DNA of 64,000 nt, taken from Rhodocollybia butyracea. Taxonomy: Eukaryota > Basidiomycota > Agaricomycetes > Agaricales > Omphalotaceae. Below are positions 1 to 10,521 of this stretch, piece after piece; the stretch's first letter is position 1, and every line of letters begins with the position of its first letter. A model generated the notes under the pieces. The model was not told where the DNA came from. It saw only the letters and a program-made list of their open reading frames with translations, and ran no database searches. The stretch is from NCBI GenBank assembly GCA_015501585.1, contig JADNRY010000061.1:1-64000 (forward strand). Direction: 5' to 3'. A program made the translations under genes and the position numbers.

Positions 1-131
1 AGGTTGCGCCAGCGATACAGGCTGCGACGAGAGACATGGAAGATGTATGTTATATCACTGAGGTCCCAGCCTATTTCCCAAAGTTTGAGTGCAATATCCT
101 TCAGTTCAGAGGGAATATGACGATTGCCCAT
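1..131 (-). CDS. DDE-type transposase, N-terminal helix-turn-helix part (cut by window edge)
   Basis: Reading the minus strand from an ATG at 131 gives an open frame to the window edge (43 codons). It starts MGNRHIPSELKDIAL and contains WDLSDITYIFHVSRRSLYRW, a helix-turn-helix. In Agaricomycetes this leader is typical of Tc1/mariner-like (DDE_3) transposases, where it binds the transposon ends. The catalytic domain would lie outside the window to the left, so I cannot say whether the copy is intact. The AT-rich run and short inverted motifs at 140-270 are upstream of this ORF and could include the element's terminal repeat, but no boundary could be fixed. Confidence 0.6.
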   Translation of the reverse strand, partial: MGNRHIPSELKDIALKLWEIGWDLSDITYIFHVSRRSLYRWRN

Positions 132-2008
132 GGAGAGAAAGATAGTCTGAGAGCGCCAAGCGCTGAAGCGCCTTTTTAGGATTTTCAAAAATTCACACAA
201 AAAAAAAAATTTCACACGAATGTCATTATTTATCCTTAACGCTGCTGCGCAGCAATCCCCGACTACAAGGCAAATGTACTTGGGGTCACATCTTGCCCCT
301 TCATCTTTTGTTCACCTTATATTATTTGCTGTTAATCTAGTACTTGCTTACTCTTATTTCTGCTACTGACTATGCTTAACTGATCATTAACTTTCATTAT
401 CTTTCACTAGCGCTTGATTGACTTCGTTTGAGCAATGTTTGAGTGCAGATAAATGATATGATCCAACAGATGATAAAGTCATGTTCGCGTCATGTGCACA
501 GGGAGTGAACAAATTCCAGTACTTCTCACAGTTCCAAAGAGAAACTTGGCCCCTGTTATGGATTGCTAACCAGCTGTGGGCACTATTCAAGAAAAATCAC
601 TGTGTGATTAGTTGAAAAAGCAGCCGTGTTGAGGAGGTGACGCTGGGATTTATTGAGCAAGGTGCAAAGAAACAAGAGTACAGGAGTAGATAGAAAATAG
701 GAATAGGAAGCAGGAAATGGTTGAAAAACTATAAGTGGGACTCCTAGACACAACTTAAAGAGCTGCTATGATAATTACTGGCAGAGCAATAATCAAGAAA
801 CTGTAAGGAATATTGTCAAACAGATGATATGCATGATATGAGAACATACCTGGCAGAGTTAGGATAGAGAGAAGTCAGTTTGTCACTCTACCTGTGGATA
901 AATATGCTACAACTTCACTTGTGAGTGTGGGCCATTGCGCTAAGTGCATGGCAGGTACGAGTCCTGATGTTTTATTATTGCCATTTTACAAGCGCAGAAA
1001 CGTTTCATTAGAATTCAACAAGACAAGCAAAAACTACCTTTGGAGTCCACAGGCATGCATTGAGCTGAAATGTTGATATAATAGTGGACAAAGTCAAGGC
1101 TTGAGCTTGAGCAGTATCTGGTGAAAACTTAAAAGATATGAAATGGAGTCGGATCCATTGGAGAATGTGAGTGAGACAGAAGGGCTTGGGACATCAATGT
1201 TCAACGTTCAACATTGATACTTAGATTCTTTTATGTTACTTGAGTTTGGGTTTGCAGACTTGACTTTCTTGCACTTCAAAGGTTTTTGTATTGTCAGCAC
1301 AACACTGCTTTTTTGTTGAAGTCTTTTATACATTGCCTTTTATACATTGCCTAAAACACTATGAGATGTGATTGGCGAGTGAAAGATAAGAGCATACAGC
1401 TCAGCTTTCCTGGTACCCTTGATGTTAAATGTCGAAAGGTTGAAACTTGAAGCTCAAACATCGAGAATATTGAGAGGTTGAGTCATCGATCACAGTGTGC
1501 AAATGAGAAATTGTGCTATAACTTCTTATAAGTGGTGTCTGAATGGGACAAGATAGGAAGCAAGTGACTTTTCCTCTTCATCAGAGCCTTGTTCAACTTG
1601 TACAAATTGAGTGACAATAGAAAATTGAAATACTCGTAGAAGAAGAATTACACACAAGCAGTAGACCTACTTTGAGTCTTGACACCACCAAAACAAGCCT
1701 GTAAATCCACAGTTTCTGGTCAACAAACAGAATGAAAGAAACAGGTTTTCAGCAAAGTGGTCAATTGACGAGATTTTAACGGGATTAACAACAGAAGCTA
1801 AGCCAAAGGCAATGAATTTGAATGAAAGAAAAAATTGATTTGTACTGTGAAGCACGTGACGCACGCTTTGACGCTCCAAATATATCGAAATGAAATCGTT
1901 TTTGGGTCAACCCGATTAGGACAAAATCAGGCTTAATTGGGACAAATTCCCATGCAAAACCCGCCATAAGGACGAGCCTTCATTTCATTCAGGACTCGTA
2001 AAATGTCC
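132..2008. other. AT-rich non-coding, repeat-type DNA
   Basis: No convincing gene. Frames are short and have no family resemblance. It has small repeats such as an inverted pair ATCAATGTT/AACATTGAT at 1193-1218 and a direct repeat of TTTTATACATTGCC near 1325-1352. It is flanked by a transposase fragment and a TIR element, so it is probably decayed transposon sequence. Confidence 0.5.
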
Positions 2009-2015
2009 AAGTGAG

Positions 2016-2330
2016 CACTTCAGGCACCCCTTTCAATGCCCCAACTTAGGGCCAATTTTTCATCAAATATTGACCTCCTGGAGCAGGCAGTACCGGGCAT
2101 TTACCGACCTTGGTACTACCAAGGCCCACGTGCCAGGGGTCCTGGTCTGGTACTACCACCTTGGTACTACCGGATTGAATTTTTCAAATCTCTTTTCTGG
2201 AGCCCAGAGCCATCCCCTTCAACCCTACCAGTCATCCCTTAAACTAGACTATTCATTGGGCATGCCACATCATTTGCGTGCCAAATAGGCTCACAGCTTG
2301 ATCACTGATGGTTGCATGATTCCTGCTGCC
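2016..2330 (+). repeat. Left terminal inverted repeat of the 2016-4209 element
   Basis: Matches the reverse complement of 3875-4209 with scattered substitutions and small indels. Shared landmarks, in order, are CACCCCTTTCAAT, CCAACTTAGGGCCAATTTTT, CAGTACCGGGCATTTACCGA, repeated GGTACTACC, CTTTTCTGGAGCCCAGAGCC, CCAGTCATCCCTT and GATTCCTGCTGCC. Short open frames in it are not genes. Confidence 0.85.
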
Positions 2331-2413
2331 TGCAGCCAGAGCCCACCACCGCCAGGATATTTTTTCTGCAACAGATTGATAACCTGAAACCTTGGTTGCC
2401 CTTCTCTTCTATG

Positions 2414-2703
2414 TGTTGGAGACGATGGAATCAGCTAAGCAATTGATTTGCTTGCCGAAGTTTCTCTTGTGGTGTCGGTTGTTTGTTTTCCCCCGGAGTG
2501 CACACCATGCGGGATATTTATCTATTTATCCTTGTGTTTTACTTTATGTTTTATGTATATTACTCCGTATATTTCTCCGTAGCTGTAGTCTATTTAAGGT
2601 AGCTTACAGTATGATTTTCCCCTGCGCGTTTGCTAGGGCTTCTTGCTATTAGACCGGAGTGAACATTGAGCTTATTCAACACCTTCTTTAATTCACTCCA
2701 ACA
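2414..2703. mobile_element. Solo LTR nested in the TIR element
   Basis: This 290-bp block starts TGTTGGAG and ends CTCCAACA, perfect 8-bp inverted ends with the canonical TG...CA of an LTR. It is flanked by an identical 5-bp repeat, CTATG (2409-2413 and 2704-2708). There is no internal retrotransposon sequence, so it is best read as a solo LTR left by recombination between the two LTRs of a full element. It inserted into the 2016-4209 transposon and is therefore younger. It differs from the copia LTR at 4774. Confidence 0.85.
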
Positions 2704-3262
2704 CTATGACTGTGTACATATAGTACATTTATTTACAGGTTTTAAATGTTTCTATAACAATACATAATAAATATTGCAAGATGGGTGGGTAGAAAGACAG
2801 TGCTGTATGCTCTTTCTATGACCCCTCTTATTGTTCTTTGAAGTAGATCTCCCCTGATAGTTGGAACTTGAGCTGGGAAGAATACCTTTTATTCAAAGTT
2901 AACTAATTAAAACCAAAGTCTCATTGTTACCAAACCATGGAAGAAGGAATTTCACTTTGGTCTATGAATGTTACATGCCTACTTCAGTCAAGCTGAAGTT
3001 AAATAAATAGGAATGGTGTATGTAGGGCTTTGTGGATGTTATCTGTACAGTATTATTACTGAATAAATAACTATTACAACTGTTTTTGGATTCTAATAGC
3101 TCTGTAATATGAAGTCTTGGCACTACTGGGTCTTGTACTACCGGTCTGCCAACATGTTATGGACGTTTTGTCAATTACTAATATTTATTAACTTGAGTGC
3201 TAAATAAATGAATCTGGTTTGGGACCATGAATCCATGCTAATGTTAAGTTTGCTACTCCCAA

Positions 3263-3370
3263 GAGCTTGGTATTACCGAGCTTGGTACTGCCGAGTTTGG
3301 TACTACCAATTTTGGTACTACCGAGTTTGGTACTACCAGGGCTTGGTATTACCGAGTTTGGTACTACCAG
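3263..3370. repeat. 15-bp tandem repeat array (GAGTTTGGTACTACC)
   Basis: Five contiguous 15-bp units (3263-3337) are followed by a 3-bp spacer and about two further units to 3370. The core GGTACTACC or GGTATTACC is nearly invariant. The same core recurs in both terminal repeats of the surrounding transposon (2110-2175, 4033-4130) and near 3119-3145. A role as internal transposase-binding sites is an inference. Confidence 0.85.
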
Positions 3371-3599
3371 TCTTGGAAGACCTGGGTATAATATTACTGT
3401 CTCGGTTCAGTGGTTCCAATAGCATGACCTGCATCAAGGAGTGGATGCCATTGTGAACATTGGACAGGGAACAAAGGCTGGGTGTCTTCTGCACAACTCT
3501 AGTAGTGATAGCCTATACATGTACTTTCAAATTCCAATAACCTCAGATAATGTTCAAGCTATTACCTATATACAAATTAATTTACATACACATATGTTA

Positions 3600-3730
3600 T
3601 GTAGGGTGGGTGACAATTTACCTTACCTTATTTAAACTCCGCTACCTTACAGCTACCTTATGTATTGAAACTACCTTAACCTACCTTTAAGGTACTTAAA
3701 GGACCTTATTGAACAAATTACCTTATTTGA
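3600..3730. repeat. TACCTTA-rich stretch
   Basis: The motif TACCTTA/ACCTTA recurs many times here, with a palindromic part near 3680-3700 (CCTTTAAGG). This resembles subterminal motif clusters of DNA transposons, but no matching inverted partner or target duplication was found. Confidence 0.4.
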
Positions 3731-3874
3731 CCCCATTACCTGATCTTACTTCCACTTGGAAGCTAGACCTCACAATTAAGTACACCAAATTACACCAAAT
3801 ACTTGCCAATGTTGACTATGATAACACCCTACTGTTTATACCCAGTCTGCTAGTGCATCACAAAAATTTAATCT

Positions 3875-4209
3875 GGCAGCAGGAATCATCATGTAGCAGT
3901 CAGATAATGATCAGGCTGTGAGCCTATTTAGCAGGCAAACAATGCCCAATGCATAGTCTAGTGCAAGGGATGACTGGTAGGGGTTGAAGGGGATGGCTCT
4001 GGGCTCCAGAAAAGAGATTTGAAAATTTCAATCCGGTAGTACCGAGGTGGTAGTACCAGACCAGGACCCAGGGCCCAGGTACCAGACCGTGGTACTACCA
4101 ATCCGGTAATACCAAGGTCGGTAAATGCCCGGTACTGCCTGCCCCAGGGGGTCAATATTTGATGAAAAATTGGCCCTAAGTTGGGAGATTGAAAGGGGTG
4201 ACTGAAGTG
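3875..4209 (-). repeat. Right terminal inverted repeat of the 2016-4209 element
   Basis: Inverted partner of 2016-2330. It ends CTGAAGTG at 4209, directly before the AAGTGAG flank. A short insertion relative to the left arm accounts for the extra ~20 bp. Confidence 0.85.
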
Positions 4210-4773
4210 AAGTGAGAGGCCCAGAGGATGGGTCCAGGCTGGTGACAATAAGCCTGGAGACTCCTGGAGAACACCCAGAGAATTGTCTGGACAAATCTGG
4301 GGAAGAACTCACCAGAAGAACATCCTCTGATAGAGGGAGTATAGTGCCGTCATTGAAGGAACACAGAATGGCCCAAGCGCTCCTCCCTCAACCTTGCCTC
4401 AACCACGTCAATAAATTGTGCCGCATGGAAATTTCAGCAGATACAGCATGTAGCAAGCCACCTCCAACACTGCTCCCGATCATGCTACTGCCCCAGCTTA
4501 GTATTGGACTCTGTTGCTCTTGAAATGTTTTATGCTTGCATTCTTCACTCTCATGTATCAGTTATATCCCAATGTACATCAGACTTCTTGATGTATCATC
4601 ACCCTTAGTTTTGCTCTCGAGATGCACTCCACTGAGACATTTATGAGTTGCATCCCATCATGTGCCAGACTTATTGTTGTACTCATTGCTTGCTGTTGAG
4701 GAACTGTTGTGTCATTTTAAACTTGGTGGTTAATCTAGCTAGTGTCCTAGGTAATTGAATGCATATATGTAAG

Positions 4774-5050
4774 TGTTAGAGCTTACTCCGTACATATACA
4801 TATTGGGACTAATATACGCAGCTTTGACCATCCCTATTCTGTATATGTGCTTACTTTATACTATACAGCTGGTACTTAGTCACGTAGAGTGGCATATACG
4901 ACTCCCTCAGTTGCTTTCCTAACAACTGAGGTGAGACCATTTTCTTTATATTTAGTTTATCCACTTACTGACATACATACAGTTGAACTTACCTTAACAG
5001 GTATATAATATAGTTGCTTTCCTAACAACTGAGTTGAACTTACCTTAACA
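4774..5050 (+). repeat. 5' LTR of the copia element
   Basis: 277 bp, TGTTAG...TAACA. Its 3' half contains an internal partial duplication: TTGCTTTCCTAACAACTGAG and TTGAACTTACCTTAACAG each occur twice (near 4911/5014 and 4983/5034). The first also forms a small CAGTTG/CAACTG hairpin. As the 5' LTR it should carry the promoter, but no specific element was fixed. Confidence 0.95.
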
Positions 5051-5073
5051 GATTATGAGACTCGGGCTCTAAC
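5051..5073 (+). promoter_or_regulatory. Primer-binding site, apparently for a tRNA-Met half molecule
   Basis: Directly after the 5' LTR comes GATTATGAGACTCGGG. Its complement contains CTCATAA, the anticodon loop of tRNA-Met, flanked by sequence fitting the anticodon stem of an elongator tRNA-Met. There is no TGG start as expected for a tRNA 3' end. Drosophila copia is known to prime from an internally cut tRNA-Met. The match here is from memory of tRNA-Met structure, not a search. Confidence 0.6.
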
Positions 5074-5126
5074 AGCGCAAATATCGAGAAAAACATATTA
5101 TCAAAAGTATATTGTCCAGTGCGAAA

Positions 5127-6193
5127 ATGTCGTCAGGAAATCTACTAAACATACCAAGACTCCCAGACGAGAAACAGCTCGTTGGCCAAGAAAACTGGAG
5201 GCCATTCAAAAGAGAAATTTTATTTGCTATCCAATCAAAAGGCTTGACGGGCTATCTCGATGGGACTATCGCTAGACCAACCCCTGTGGCTACCTACCCT
5301 GGACCAATCTACACCCCGCAGCAGACGCCACTGTTCAGCCCAGTTCCCCAGTACAAGGAGTGGGAAGCCCGTGACAGGCTTGTTGCTGGAGCAATTGTGT
5401 CAAACGTGGTTGACCCCACCAGCCTTGGAATTGATGAGACAAAGAGGGCCTCCAAAATCTGGAAGAACCTCATTAAGCAGTTCGAGAAGAAAGATGAACA
5501 ACATATCCACTTTGCAGATACAGCTCTCTGTTCTGAGAGATTCGACCCGCTCAAACAGACCATGGAAGCCCACAAAAAGAAGATGTGAAACCTCCTGAAA
5601 AAGGTCCATGACCTAGGAGGGAGTATTCCCAACGCACAGTTCTGTCTCATTCTTATCTCATCCATGCCTAGCGACTGGAAGCGAGATGTCTGCATTGTCC
5701 CAGGAACGTCCAGTGCAGACATGTTCACATACCTTCATACTCTCTCTGGCTTCAAAAGGAAGAGGAGAGATTGGAGGAGGAATGAGAGACCAAGAAGGTC
5801 AAGGCATTCATGGCCACCCATCCTCAGGGTAACTACCAACAGCGCACTGGAGACAGGCCCACATTCACCTGCCACAGCTGTGGAAAGCCTGGACACATGG
5901 CTAGGAAATGCTGGGTGAAAGGCGGCGGTATGGAAGGCCAAGGACCGAAACAGGGACAGTCAAACAAGGGAAAGACCAAACTGAATGCGAAAGTAGTAGC
6001 AATGGAGGACACCAAGTCTGATGCCAGCACACCTATGGCTACCTACGTCCTATTGGCAAATGCCATGAACCCCTTGAGTATGTCTAAATCCATCCAAGAG
6101 CTTGAACCAATCACTGACTCTGAGGCTAGACTGTATAATCCTGTTCTAAAGGTCACAGGTCAGCGAAAGGGGGGAGAGCATGGATGTAGATAA
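5127..6193 (+). pseudogene. copia gag-like region with CCHC zinc knuckle (disrupted)
   Basis: Starts at the ATG at 5127 (MSSGNLLNIPRLPDEKQL). The first 150 codons resemble copia-type Gag (ENWRPFKREILFAIQSKGL, then a long helical part). An in-frame TGA at 5586 interrupts it. The same frame resumes to about 5745, where the coding sense moves to another frame, which itself has a TGA near 5780. A classical zinc knuckle, CHSCGKPGHMARKC (C-x2-C-x4-H-x4-C), lies at about 5864-5905; it would bind element RNA in the particle. The frame ends at 6193 beside a run of six G (about 6169-6174) where the pol frame overlaps, so the last break is probably a homopolymer indel. Confidence 0.85.
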
Positions 6194-9100
6194 AGACATA
6201 CTTAGTTATACAATTGTCAGCTCTAAAGATTGTACTGTCTGCAAGGGAACTATGTCCCTATACTCACCTCCCGCTCCTATAACACAAACTTTTCTTGACT
6301 CCGGCATGTCAGAGCACCGTTGGGTGCACAAATCAGACTTTATTGAGTATACTGAGGTACAAGGGCAGAGAGGCAATAGCGCCATATTGGGCGACGTGGG
6401 GAGATTTGAAATACAAGGAGTTGGGACAGTACAATTTGTCATGCGCATAGGCGAGAACGAAAGGACCATAAAACTCCAGGGCGTAAAACACACTCCATCA
6501 TTCACACACAACCTGATATCACTCTCAACATTAGACCACAAAGGAATGAGAGGAGAGTGGGGAGGCGGCATAATGACTGTAAAGTCGCCCAAAGGGGAGG
6601 TCATTATACAGGGGCACAGCAAAGCAAAGATGTATGAGGTGGAGATCCTAGAGTCAGGGAGTGTAAACATCAACTACTCGCGTGCAAGAGATAAACCAGC
6701 CAACTTACTTACTTGGCATAGATGGCTAGGCCACATTGCAATCCAGCACATACTACAGTGCATGACCAGTTGGAATCTTGTTGACAGTCTGAATATTATA
6801 AAAAGCAAGGTGGAGGGGATGTGCAAAGATTGCCTATATGGGAAGGCAAAGAGACAGCCCTTTGATGAGGTACTCATGCACGAGACCAAGGTACTTGAGC
6901 GCGTACACATTGACATGTTCAGGCCAGCGAGAACACAAACCAGAGGAGGATGCAGCTACCTTCTGCTCTGCATGGACGGGAAGTCATCGTTCCATTTACC
7001 ATTCTACTTGAATAATAAATGCAAGGAGACGGGGTTGAAGTGCCTACACGAGTACTGCATTATGGCGGAGAAGCAGACAGGGAAGAAGCTGAGAACCATA
7101 CGCATAGATGGCGGTGGAGAGTTGAATAATGGAGCAGTAGATGAATACTGCACTGAAAATGGCATCCTTATTGAGAAGGTACCACACGATTCATCTGCGG
7201 CAAATAGAGTGGCTGAGTGAGCATTCAGGACTGTAATGGAGGGGACACACACATTGCTTGAGGGTTCAGGCTTTCCATATTACTTCTGGGCAAAGCGTCG
7301 GCGATGTTCATTTACATGGATAATTTTGTCCCATCAGCAAGATACCCAGACCTTGTACCTGTTGAGCAATGGACAAGCAAGAGACAGGACATATCACACC
7401 TGAGGCCCTTTGGGTGCAATTGCTGGGTGACATTACCACAAAGAACTGACGGGAAGCTTGGAAGGCAAGCAGTCAAAGGCAGACTACTGGGATATCTGGG
7501 AAGACAGGGGTACAGGATCTGGGTTCCAGAAATGAAAACCATCGAAGAAAGTCATGATGTGGTTTTTGAGGAAGGGACACCACACCATACACATATGCCA
7601 ACAGCTCAGGGTGATCAAGATGTAATTGAAGATAACGAGATAATCAAACAATTGGACCCAATTGACCCTGTGTCTAAGCTTAACCCTGATACAACACCCG
7701 CAGCTATGCCAAATGTGGACACACCATGGATGCACAGTGAACCACTCAAACCTGCCAAACCTGATAACCTTGGTGCAGCACCCAACTGCAGAACACCATA
7801 CAACCACCAGAGCCAGTCCGCCGTAGTGCATGCGGCCATATCCCATCACATAGACTCATCAAGAGTGGAGAATATGAGGAGCAAGAAGAGAAAGCGAGGG
7901 TGGAGGGAGAAGCATGGACTAACGAGGCAGTGGCAGAGGAACAGCCACTGGCACTTATCTCCAAAAGCCCATACTCCTTTGCCATGACATCAGGCGAACT
8001 CTGGGTGCCGACCTCATACAAACAGGCAATGAAGCGGCCAGACCTCTGGAGGGAGCCAATGGAGAGGGAGTACAGGACATTAATGGTGAAGGACTGCTGG
8101 GAGCTTGTACCTCTTCCCCCGGATGCAAATCTGACTGGCGGCAGGTGGACCTATGCAATAAAATTCAACGCTGAAGGGAATCTGCTAAAGCGAAAAGCGA
8201 GGTATGTTGCTCAGGGCTACACACAAATACAGGGTCAGGACTATGATAAGACATATGGTGGAGTAGTGCGTATGGAGTCTGTCCGACTGGTCTTGGCAAT
8301 CATCACAGTTCTGAAGCTGTCTATCTTCCAGGTGGACTTCACTGCAGCGTTCCTCAATAGTTCAATCATGCACAAAGTCTACATGAAACAACCAGAAGGG
8401 TTTGTTAAGCCCGGAACAGAGCACCTTGTGTGTAAACTGAAAAAGTCAATATACGGCACAATGCAGGGGAGCCATGACTGGCAGGCAACACTAGTGGAGG
8501 GCTACAGGAACAATGGGTATACAACTTCACAGGTGGACCCATGTATCAGATTTTGACAAGTCGGGGATGAGTATACCATAACAAGCACATACGGGGACAA
8601 CATATGTGGAGGATCTTCTACCGAGGCAGGACGCGATAAAGCAGTTGAGGACCTAGGAAGTCAATGGGTCGCAAATGAGGTGAGGATGGAGGTACTGCTT
8701 GGAATGACAATCAGACAGAACCTGATAACCAAAGCAATTACACTCTCACAAAGGAGGTATTTCGAACGCATGCTCAAGCACTTTGGATTCCAGGATGTAC
8801 GACAACGGAATACTCCCCTCCCACCGAATGTCAAACTAATAGAAGCACCGAACCCATTGCCAGAGGAAGAACGACAGTTTATGGAAGACAAGCCCTACCG
8901 CGCCTTCATTGGATCTAGTATGTGGGGCCAGGTATGTACCCGACCCGACATGGCATACGCAGCAGGGCTGCTAGCAAAGTACCAACTAAACCCAGGTTGC
9001 AACACTGGGAATGTGTCGTGTGGCTAGCGGGGTACATAGCAAACACACTTGACTATGACATCATCTATGGGTGCCCAGAGCCATTAGAGGACAAGCCAGG

Positions 9101-9578
9101 CACAGGCCTCAAACCACATGGGTTTGTAGACTCTGACCACGGCAGGTGCAGGGACACATCCAGGTCGACCTCCGGATATGTCTTCTTCATGGCAGGTGGC
9201 CCCGTATCCTGGAGTTTGAAAAGACAAGCAACAGTAGCCCTTTCGATGACCAAGGCTGAGTACATTGTGCTGTCCTGTGCCACACAACAGGCAATCTGGC
9301 TGAAATTGTTCTTATCCGAGGTGAAGCAGGAGGGTCCAATTGATATGCAAGGCGATAACTTCGGGTCAGTGTGCTTGACAGAGAACCCCAACCGGCACGC
9401 ACTGGTCAAACACATCGAGATGAGGCACCACTACATGCGAGAGAAGGTGGCGAGTGGGGAGGTGATGGTAACAAGGATTCGATTGGGCGAAAATGTGGCA
9501 GACGTGTTCACCAAGGCACTGAGCGGCCCAACCCACTCCACGCTGGTATCACTTCTTGGGATAGACCATACAGAGTAG
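6180..9578 (+). pseudogene. copia pol: protease, integrase, reverse transcriptase, RNase H (disrupted)
   Basis: Protease: FLDSGMSEH near 6292-6318 (the DSG active site; the next residue is Met rather than Ala). Integrase zinc region: HRWLGH ... CKDC (about 6718-6830). Integrase core: HIDMF near 6907, RIDGGGE near 7101, and NRVAE near 7203-7217, giving the D-D-E triad. A TGA at 7218 falls exactly where this family has Arg. The frame moves near 7297 and again near 7865. Reverse transcriptase spans about 8030-8900, with RKARYVAQGY and the catalytic Asp of QVDFTAAFLN intact, but the usual YVDD box reads YGDN (about 8588-8600), so a catalytic Asp is lost. A TGA at 8554 and a shift near 9000 follow. 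RNase H (DSDHGRCRDTSRSTSGY, TKAEY, HIEMRHHYMRE) runs to the stop at 9576-9578. Confidence 0.9.
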
Positions 9579-9583
9579 GGGGG
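9577..9583 (+). promoter_or_regulatory. Polypurine tract of the copia element
   Basis: The run AGGGGGG lies directly before the 3' LTR at 9584, the position where plus-strand DNA synthesis is primed. It overlaps the last base pair of the pol stop codon. Confidence 0.75.
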
Positions 9584-9863
9584 TGTTAGAGCTTACTCTG
9601 TACGTATACATATTGGGACTAATATACGCAGCTTTGACCATCCCTATTCCATATACGCCATGCTTACTTTATACTATACAGCTGGTACTTAGTCACGTAG
9701 AGCGGCATATACGACTCCCTCAGTTGCTTTCCTAACAACTGAGGTGAGACCGTTTTCTTTATATTTAGTTTATCCACTTACTGACATACATACAGCTGAA
9801 CTTACCTTAACAGGTATATAATATAGTTACTTTCCTAACAACTGAGTTGAACTTACCTTAACA
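9584..9863 (+). repeat. 3' LTR of the copia element
   Basis: 280 bp. It differs from the 5' LTR by one 3-bp indel and roughly ten base changes that are all transitions as aligned by eye, several being CpG versus TpG or CpA. This places the insertion well in the past, since the LTRs are identical at insertion. Confidence 0.95.
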
Positions 9864-9870
9864 GTAAGAC

Positions 9871-10521
9871 CAGTGTTCTACTTAAGGGATAAGGCTTAAG
9901 TGGGAAGGCCTCAAGTTAAGGCCTTAACATAAGGCTTTAAGAATTTCCAAGGATATCTTAAGGTCTTAAGGCCTTACAGAGTCTTAAAAGGATGGTACTG
10001 CATTGGCCAGGAGAGTCAACTAGTACCAACAGCTGATCTCAACTGGAGCAGTTGGAAGATAAGAAGAGCAAAGTGGGTACATGATGTTTGTGAAGTGAGA
10101 ACAGGGAGATAATGAGTTGCTTGAGTATCAGGCACCACTTCACCAATCACACCATTGTGCTAGTATGTCTTCAGATATTTTACATTTGATCACTCCTGCT
10201 AAACTTTTTGTGAGTTATTGAAGTGAGTGCAAAGGTCAAGGAGGGTTATTATAAAATAGGCAGTGCTTGTGGAAGGTCTGATTCACGTTGAGAAGGATAC
10301 TATACTTGACAATGGTGCCATTGGAGACTATTTGGAGTTACTGATGGCTTGATGGTGACCAGGTATACCAGAAATGATGCTTGTAGCCAATTTGTAGCAC
10401 AAATTCACTTGTGGCTGGCCAAAATTAATAAAATAGATTACAAGTCTTAATTAAGGGCTTAAATAGACCTAAGCCTTCAAGGTCTGGGATTCCGGGTTTA
10501 CGGCCTTAATGTAGAACACTG
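9871..10521. mobile_element. hAT-like non-autonomous element (MITE type)
   Basis: The 651-bp block has perfect 11-bp terminal inverted repeats, CAGTGTTCTAC (9871-9881) and GTAGAACACTG (10511-10521). The subterminal zones are dense in TTAAGG/CCTTAA. The right flank is TGTAAGAC (10522-10529). The left flank reads the same 8 bp once the copia element is removed: TGTAAG at 4768-4773 plus AC at 9869-9870. An 8-bp duplication with CAGTG ends points to the hAT superfamily. There is no coding capacity, so it would depend on a transposase elsewhere. Confidence 0.85.

Larger units (their letters stand above)
2016..4209. mobile_element. Non-autonomous DNA transposon with long (over 300 bp) terminal inverted repeats
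   Basis: The sequence from 2016 inwards is repeated, inverted, from 4209 inwards for about 315-335 bp. The outermost bases are CACTTCAG and CTGAAGTG. The element is flanked on both sides by the same 7 bp, AAGTGAG (2009-2015 and 4210-4216), which looks like a target-site duplication. The 1.5-kb interior has no transposase frame. It holds a solo LTR (2414-2703) and a 15-bp tandem array (3263-3370) whose core GGTACTACC also occurs in both arms. Its superfamily is uncertain: a 7-bp duplication is unusual (hAT gives 8, Mutator about 9). Confidence 0.8.
4774..9863 (+). mobile_element. Ty1/copia LTR retrotransposon, complete but inactive
   Basis: The 5.09-kb element has two LTRs (277 and 280 bp) that begin TGTTAG and end TAACA. 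The flanking 5 bp, GTAAG, are identical (4769-4773 and 9864-9868), so this is a simple insertion. The internal order is gag, CCHC zinc knuckle, protease, integrase, reverse transcriptase, RNase H. Integrase before reverse transcriptase defines copia. The reading frame is broken by several in-frame TGA codons and about five frameshifts, so the copy cannot make its own proteins. The LTRs differ mostly by transitions, many at CpG. It split the target-site duplication of the element at 9871-10521. Confidence 0.95.

Noticed and set aside
330..1790. TGTTAATC at 330-337 and GATTAACA at 1783-1790 as possible LTR-type ends
   Set aside because: The 5-bp flanks differ (TTTGC against ACAGA), and there is no internal retroelement structure; most likely chance.
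2036..2288. Open frames rich in Tyr-Tyr and Leu-Val-Leu-Pro in the TIR arms and the 15-bp array (also 3208-3456, 3958-4312)
   Set aside because: They follow directly from GGTACTACC-type repeats and occur in overlapping frames and both arms; they are repeat artefacts, not genes.
3263..3370. CRISPR-like array
   Set aside because: Units are contiguous with no unique spacers, and the DNA is clearly from a eukaryote.
6160..6200. Programmed frameshift between copia gag and pol at the G6 run
   Set aside because: The element has several other random frameshifts and stops, so a simple homopolymer indel is the more economical reading.
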